This document shows, piece by piece, positions 6,201 through 9,039 of a stretch of 9,039 nt of DNA (the stretch's first letter is position 1; every line of letters begins with the position of its first letter). Under the pieces are notes generated by a model. It worked only from the letters and a program-made list of their open reading frames with translations, was not told the origin of the DNA and searched no databases. The position numbers and the translations under genes were made by a program. Origin of the DNA: Thermococcus sp. (GTDB lineage: Archaea > Methanobacteriota_B > Thermococci > Thermococcales > Thermococcaceae); contig WAMH01000163.1 of NCBI GenBank assembly GCA_015522395.1, forward strand, positions 1 to 9,039, read 5' to 3'.

Positions 6201-6209
6201 TACTCATCG

Positions 6210-6222
6210 TTCCTTTTGTTTT
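6210..6222 (+). terminator. T-rich terminator of the phosphate operon
   Basis: TTCCTTTTGTTTT lies 10-22 bp after the DUF47 stop, in the 51-bp gap before the convergent Lrp-type gene. Oligo-T tracts of this kind suffice for archaeal termination. Confidence 0.5.
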
Positions 6223-6251
6223 CAGATGGAACTCAAGGAAGAAGGAGAGAA

Positions 6252-6479
6252 TCAGATGGCTATCATGGTAGAGGTCATCTGGATCTCCGGCATGCGCCTT
6301 ATCTTCTCGGTTATGAACTGGTCGAGACCCTTCAGGGTGTCCGTCTCAACCTTTACGACGAGGTCGTACTCTCCGTAGACCACGTAGGCCTCCTTGACTT
6401 CGGGCATGGCCAAGAGCTTCTCCATGACTTCCCTTTCCTTTCCTGCGGCCGTAACCATCAGAATAAAAGCCGTCACCAT
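6252..6479 (-). CDS. Stand-alone Lrp/AsnC effector-binding (RAM) domain protein
   Basis: 75 residues with the beta-alpha-beta-beta-alpha-beta pattern of the Lrp/AsnC ligand-binding domain. Strand VTAFILMVTA opens the domain, helix 15-24 follows, then VKEAYVVYGEYDLVVKVE (28-45) with the conserved G-x-YDL effector loop, and the closing strand MTSTMIAI. The N-terminal helix-turn-helix of full-length (about 150-residue) regulators is absent. No HTH can be read in frame upstream, since the promoter lies there. Family knowledge: such demi-proteins of feast/famine regulators, for example DM1 of Pyrococcus, form dimers and ring-like assemblies and bind small ligands such as amino acids, possibly assembling with full-length regulators. 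The start is supported by GGTGAT at 6486-6491 and a TATA box about 37 bp upstream. The gene is divergent from the kinase gene and convergent with the phosphate operon. Confidence 0.93.
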   Translation of the reverse strand: MVTAFILMVTAAGKEREVMEKLLAMPEVKEAYVVYGEYDLVVKVETDTLKGLDQFITEKIRRMPEIQMTSTMIAI

Positions 6480-6496
6480 TTGGCTATCACCAAAAG

Positions 6497-6504
6497 TATT
6501 TTAT
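6497..6504 (+). promoter_or_regulatory. Probable TATA box of the kinase gene
   Basis: TATTTTAT preceded by AAAAG, centred about 33 bp before ATG 6534, giving a leader of only a few nt. The later TATTTAAG at 6513 is too close to the kinase start and is better read on the other strand. The palindrome CCCATGGG (6505-6512) separates the two TATA elements. Confidence 0.5.
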
Positions 6505-6512
6505 CCCATGGG

Positions 6513-6520
6513 TATTTAAG
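6513..6520 (-). promoter_or_regulatory. TATA box of the Lrp-type effector-domain gene
   Basis: On the minus strand this reads CTTAAATA, centred about 37 bp from the ATG at 6479, the same geometry as the cupin promoter. It overlaps the region between the kinase TATA and start, so the two divergent promoters face inward across each other and may compete. Confidence 0.6.
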
Positions 6521-6533
6521 TCTATCGAGGAAC

Positions 6534-7181
6534 ATGTTCGGGCATCTGATAAGCGACTCACTCCTAGAGGGATTTACCCATCACCTTGAGTCACTCGGGA
6601 TCAACTGTATCAGGCTCTACTCAAAGGGAACCACAGGGCTGGTCTTTCTGGCTGTATGGAGGGAAGAGAAGGTCGTTATTAAGCTCCAGAGGCCCGATTC
6701 TCCGAGGAAGAACCTCCGGCGGGAGGCGGAGCTTATGAGTTTTCTGGTTCCATTCGGAGTAACACCCCCACTGGTGGCCTACGGAGAGTTCAGGGGGCTC
6801 GAATACATCGTCAGGCGCTTTGCTGAGGGAGAGGTAATTCTCCGGGCGGATGTAGAGAAGCGCCACATCTTTGAGGTAGTCGAGAAAACGGCTTTGCTCG
6901 ACAGACTCGGCCTCGACCACGGTCAGATACAGGGGGGCAAGCACATAATCATCGGGGAGCGGGTCTGGATTATAGACTTCGAGAAGGCCAACTGGAGGAA
7001 GCCGAAGAACCTCACCTCGGCAATGGCGATGCTCTTCCTTAACGACAACGTCATCTCAAGAAGGGTTAGAACGAAGTTTGGAATCGAGAACAGTTTCCTC
7101 TCAGCGTTGAAAAGGGAACTGGTGGGGTACAAAAGGAACGGAAAAATTTCAGGCGTTCTGAGCCTTCTTTCCGACCTTTAG
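6534..7181 (+). CDS. Atypical archaeal Ser/Thr protein kinase-like protein (COG2112 type)
   Basis: 215 residues, cytosolic, resembling the small archaeal kinase group related to RIO and lipopolysaccharide kinases. A Gly-containing loop KGTTGLVFLA (31-40) is followed by the ATP-binding Lys50 in VVIK and Glu65 in REAELM as its helix-C partner. The catalytic-loop equivalent is LDHGQIQGGKH at 127-137. The metal-binding DFG is DFE (Asp148) in VWIIDFEKANW. Where RIO/LPS kinases have HGD, this protein has HGQ, so either Asp128 takes over or catalysis is altered. The substrate is unknown. The start at ATG 6534 is preceded by GAGG at 6527-6530. The open frame extends far upstream but only antisense to the Lrp-type gene. 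Its last 33 nt overlap the 3' end of the convergent membrane-protein gene. Confidence 0.8.
   Translation: MFGHLISDSLLEGFTHHLESLGINCIRLYSKGTTGLVFLAVWREEKVVIKLQRPDSPRKNLRREAELMSFLVPFGVTPPLVAYGEFRGLEYIVRRFAEGEVILRADVEKRHIFEVVEKTALLDRLGLDHGQIQGGKHIIIGERVWIIDFEKANWRKPKNLTSAMAMLFLNDNVISRRVRTKFGIENSFLSALKRELVGYKRNGKISGVLSLLSDL
7131..7146 (-). terminator. T-runs downstream of the membrane-protein gene, inside the kinase 3' end
   Basis: On the minus strand TTTTT then CCTTTT occur within 20 nt after the membrane-protein stop codon at 7149. They are a plausible terminator embedded in the overlapping kinase coding sequence. Confidence 0.35.
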
Positions 7182-7475
7182 CCTGTCCGCGTAGAGGGCC
7201 AGTAGGGGTATCACAATGGCCAGTGCTATCAGCCCTATCCTCGGGTCCCAGAAGCGGTCGAAGCCGAGGATTATGACTATCGTTATTCCTATCATAAGGA
7301 ACAGATCCCTGTCGTATAGCCTCGACTTTGCTAGTATGTTCTGGTTGCGGGCCAGGTAGGCGAGGTAAAGGGGTATTCCCAGGGCGGCGAAGACGATTCC
7401 GAGGTACGTCCTGAACACCAGAGAGATCCCTATGCCAACGGTGAGTATGATTCCAACGGCGTATTCCTCCCTCAT
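7149..7475 (-). CDS. Small four-helix membrane protein of unknown function
   Basis: 108 residues. Four hydrophobic segments are visible at about 6-21, 24-42, 57-72 and 79-96. A charged loop (RNQNILAKSRLYDRD, 43-57) separates the two hairpins, and a basic tail DRLKVGKKAQ ends the protein, suggesting the loop and C-terminus face the cytoplasm. No catalytic or transport motif is recognised and I do not know the family. The ATG at 7475 is supported by GGTGAT at 7479-7484 three nt upstream and a TATA box about 30 bp upstream. The gene is divergent from the S9 peptidase gene and overlaps the kinase gene tail-to-tail by 33 bp. It is real rather than a shadow because the hydrophobic periodicity, own promoter and Shine-Dalgarno agree. 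Confidence 0.82.
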   Translation of the reverse strand: MREEYAVGIILTVGIGISLVFRTYLGIVFAALGIPLYLAYLARNQNILAKSRLYDRDLFLMIGITIVIILGFDRFWDPRIGLIALAIVIPLLALYADRLKVGKKAQNA

Positions 7476-7486
7476 TTTATCACCTG

Positions 7487-7502
7487 AGCCTTGGGTTAGG
7501 CT
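7487..7502. repeat. Short inverted repeat in the divergent promoter region
   Basis: AGCCT and AGGCT are exact 5-bp arms around a 6-bp spacer, placed between the minus-strand TATA box and the membrane-protein start. Arms this short occur often by chance; it is listed as a possible operator only. Confidence 0.25.
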
Positions 7503-7508
7503 TATATA
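7501..7508 (-). promoter_or_regulatory. TATA box of the small membrane-protein gene
   Basis: On the minus strand this reads TATATAAG, centred about 30 bp from the ATG at 7475, giving a nearly leaderless transcript. The TATATA core is symmetric, so the same bases could also serve the opposite gene. Confidence 0.55.
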
Positions 7509-7516
7509 CTTTTAAA
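7509..7516 (+). promoter_or_regulatory. TATA box region of the S9 peptidase gene
   Basis: CTTTTAAA lies about 31 bp before ATG 7544. The adjacent TTATATAC (7502-7509), at about 38 bp, is an alternative that leaves more room for the Shine-Dalgarno GGTGAT at 7532-7537. Sequence alone does not decide between them. Confidence 0.5.
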
Positions 7517-7543
7517 CCTCTCTCATAGATTGGTGATACCGTT

Positions 7544-9039
7544 ATGAGCAGTATCGAATGGGACGAAAGGACCTTTTCTCGCCTTGCCTACCTCGGTGAT
7601 CCGAGGATACGCGAAAACCTCGTTGCCTACGTCCTGACGAAGGCCAACCTTGACGAAGACAAGTACGAGAACACAGTGGTCGTTGAAAACCTCAAAACCG
7701 GCTCGAGGCGCTTCGTCGAGAATGCCTCGATGCCCAGACTCTCCCCCGATGGGAAAAAGCTTGCCTTCATGAGGTCCAACGAGGAAAAGAAGACGGGCGA
7801 GATATGGGTCGCCGATCTTGAAACCCTAAGCTCCAAGAAGGTCCTCACCGCTAAGAACGTCCGCTCGATCCAGTGGAACGGAGATTCAAGAAGACTTCTT
7901 GTGGTGGGTTTTAAGAGGAGAGATGACGAGGATTTCGTGTTCGATGACGACGTTCCCTTCTGGTTTGACAACATGGGTTTTCTGGACGGGGAGAGAACAA
8001 CCTTCTGGATTCTCGATACAGAGAGCGAGGAGATAATAGAGCAATTTGAGAAGCCGCGCTTCAGTTCCGGCCTCTGGCACGGCAACGGCGTGGTTATCAA
8101 CGTCCCCCACAGGGAAGGTTCAAAGCCGGCCCTCTTCAAGTTCTGGGACATCTACCTCTGGAAGGATGGTGAGGAGGAGAGGCTCTTCGATGGGGTTTCC
8201 TTTGAGGCGATTGATTCTGATGGAAGGGCAATCCTCCTCCGCGGGAAGAGGAAGAAGAGATTCATCAGCGAGCACGACTGGCTCTACCTCTGGGACGGCG
8301 AGCTGAAGCCCGTCTATGAAGGCCCGCTTAACACCGGTCAGGCAAAGCTCGACGGTGGAAGGGTTTACTTTACTCTTGCAAACGCCGGAAGGGTTAACCT
8401 CCACATCTGGGATGGAGAGGTTAAGCAGGTGACTGCCGGCGACCACTGGGTGATGGGCTTCGACGTTCACGATGGAAAGGTCGCTGCCCTCATCGAGACC
8501 GCGACGAGGCTGAGGGAGCTTTACATCTACGACGGCGAGCTTAGGCAGCTCACCGACTACAACGGGCCGATATTTGCCAAGCTGAAGACTTTCGAGCCGA
8601 GGCACTTCAAGTTCAAGAGCCTCGATCTCGAGATAGACGGCTGGTATCTGAAGCCCGAACTTGAAGAAGACGAGAAGGCGCCGGTTATCGTTTTCGTCCA
8701 CGGCGGGCCGAAGGGGATGTACGGCCACTACTTCAAGTACGAGATGCAGCTGATGGCGAGCAGGGGCTACTACGTTGTCTTCGTGAACCCGCGTGGAAGC
8801 GACGGCTATAGCGAAGACTTCGCGCTCAGAGTCCTCGAGAGGACGGGTTTAGAGGACTTTGAGGATATCCTCAACGGCATCGAGGAGTTCCTCAAGCTTG
8901 AGCCGCAGGCAGATCGCGAGAGGGTTGGAATAACAGGCATAAGCTACGGCGGCTTCATGACCAACTGGGCCTTAACGCAGAGCGACCTCTTCAAGGCTGG
9001 CATCAGTGAAAACGGCATAAGCTACTGGCTGACGAGCTA
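7544..9039 (+). CDS. S9 prolyl-oligopeptidase family peptidase, acylaminoacyl-peptidase-like (5' part, truncated by window end)
   Basis: The frame is open for 498 codons from ATG 7544 to the right edge; related archaeal enzymes are about 600-650 residues. There is no signal peptide, so it acts in the cytosol. Residues about 10-350 show repeating short blades such as MPRLSPDGKKLAF, GEIWVADLET, DIYLWKDGEEERLF, LYLWDGELKPVY and LYIYDGELRQL, consistent with a beta-propeller that restricts access to small peptides. The alpha/beta-hydrolase domain follows: oxyanion-hole motif HGGPKG (His386 onward), NPRGSDGYSEDF, and the nucleophile elbow GISYGGFM with Ser467. The catalytic Asp and His should lie past the window end. 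The family releases N-acylated amino acids or cleaves short peptides, and some members also hydrolyse esters. The start is supported by GGTGAT at 7532-7537, six nt upstream. Other S9 members, such as dipeptidyl-peptidase-like enzymes, cannot be excluded. Confidence 0.92.
   Translation, partial: MSSIEWDERTFSRLAYLGDPRIRENLVAYVLTKANLDEDKYENTVVVENLKTGSRRFVENASMPRLSPDGKKLAFMRSNEEKKTGEIWVADLETLSSKKVLTAKNVRSIQWNGDSRRLLVVGFKRRDDEDFVFDDDVPFWFDNMGFLDGERTTFWILDTESEEIIEQFEKPRFSSGLWHGNGVVINVPHREGSKPALFKFWDIYLWKDGEEERLFDGVSFEAIDSDGRAILLRGKRKKRFISEHDWLYLWDGELKPVYEGPLNTGQAKLDGGRVYFTLANAGRVNLHIWDGEVKQVTAGDHWVMGFDVHDGKVAALIETATRLRELYIYDGELRQLTDYNGPIFAKLKTFEPRHFKFKSLDLEIDGWYLKPELEEDEKAPVIVFVHGGPKGMYGHYFKYEMQLMASRGYYVVFVNPRGSDGYSEDFALRVLERTGLEDFEDILNGIEEFLKLEPQADRERVGITGISYGGFMTNWALTQSDLFKAGISENGISYWLTS

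Noticed and set aside
6216..6533. In-frame upstream extension of the kinase open frame
   Set aside because: It is antisense to the well-supported Lrp-type gene, crosses both promoters, and the ATG at 6534 gives a protein that begins where the kinase-like sequence does. A TTG at 6480 is possible in frame but has no support.
7478..7538. TATCACC...GGTGATA inverted repeat, reminiscent of the glycolytic regulator motif TATCACn5GTGATA
   Set aside because: The arms are 47 bp apart and are simply the Shine-Dalgarno sequences of two divergent genes; the required 5-bp spacing is absent.
8120..8728. Minus-strand open frame of 202 codons inside the S9 peptidase gene
   Set aside because: The plus-strand frame is continuously open and carries propeller blades and hydrolase motifs; the reverse frame shows no recognisable domain.

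Overview
The window reads as the chromosome of a hyperthermophilic euryarchaeon of the Thermococcales, most likely a Thermococcus. The evidence is TATA-type archaeal promoters about 30-37 bp ahead of most starts, Shine-Dalgarno sequences of the GGTGAT/GGAGGTGA kind, dense packing with overlapping convergent genes, a GC-rich codon style with AGG/ATA, and protein families typical of that order (stand-alone Lrp/AsnC effector domain, archaeal COG2112-type kinase, acylaminoacyl-peptidase-like S9 enzyme). No RNA gene, mobile element or CRISPR array was found, and no gene-free stretch exceeds about 110 bp.

Layout. 1-993 is the 3' part of a tRNA methylthiotransferase (radical SAM plus TRAM). 1102-2109 is a two-gene operon: a small secreted, beta-rich, sequon-rich protein followed by an archaeal/SipW-type signal peptidase I. 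A cupin gene (2106-2462, minus) converges on it, with the two stop codons overlapping. A 93-bp divergent promoter region then leads into a large lipoprotein metallophosphoesterase (2556-4202). Next is a phosphate module, a Pit-family permease (4310-5521) closely followed by a DUF47/PhoU-like partner (5526-6200), with a near-perfect palindrome upstream of its TATA box. 6252-6479 (minus) is a 75-residue Lrp/AsnC effector domain without a DNA-binding domain. It is divergent from an atypical protein kinase (6534-7181), which overlaps tail-to-tail with a four-helix membrane protein (7149-7475, minus). A last divergent promoter region drives that membrane protein and the 5' part of an S9-family peptidase (7544 to the window end).

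How the genes may work together. The secreted protein and adjacent signal peptidase look like an export pair of the SipW/TasA type. The secreted phosphoesterase, Pi permease and DUF47 protein could form a phosphate-acquisition neighbourhood, although the phosphoesterase has its own promoter and its substrate is unknown. The rest are largely housekeeping or regulatory genes. The most interesting leads are the secreted protein/peptidase pair, the kinase whose expected catalytic Asp position holds Gln, the variant metal-binding motifs of the phosphoesterase, the palindrome ahead of the permease, and a SurR-consensus-like site between the cupin and phosphoesterase genes.
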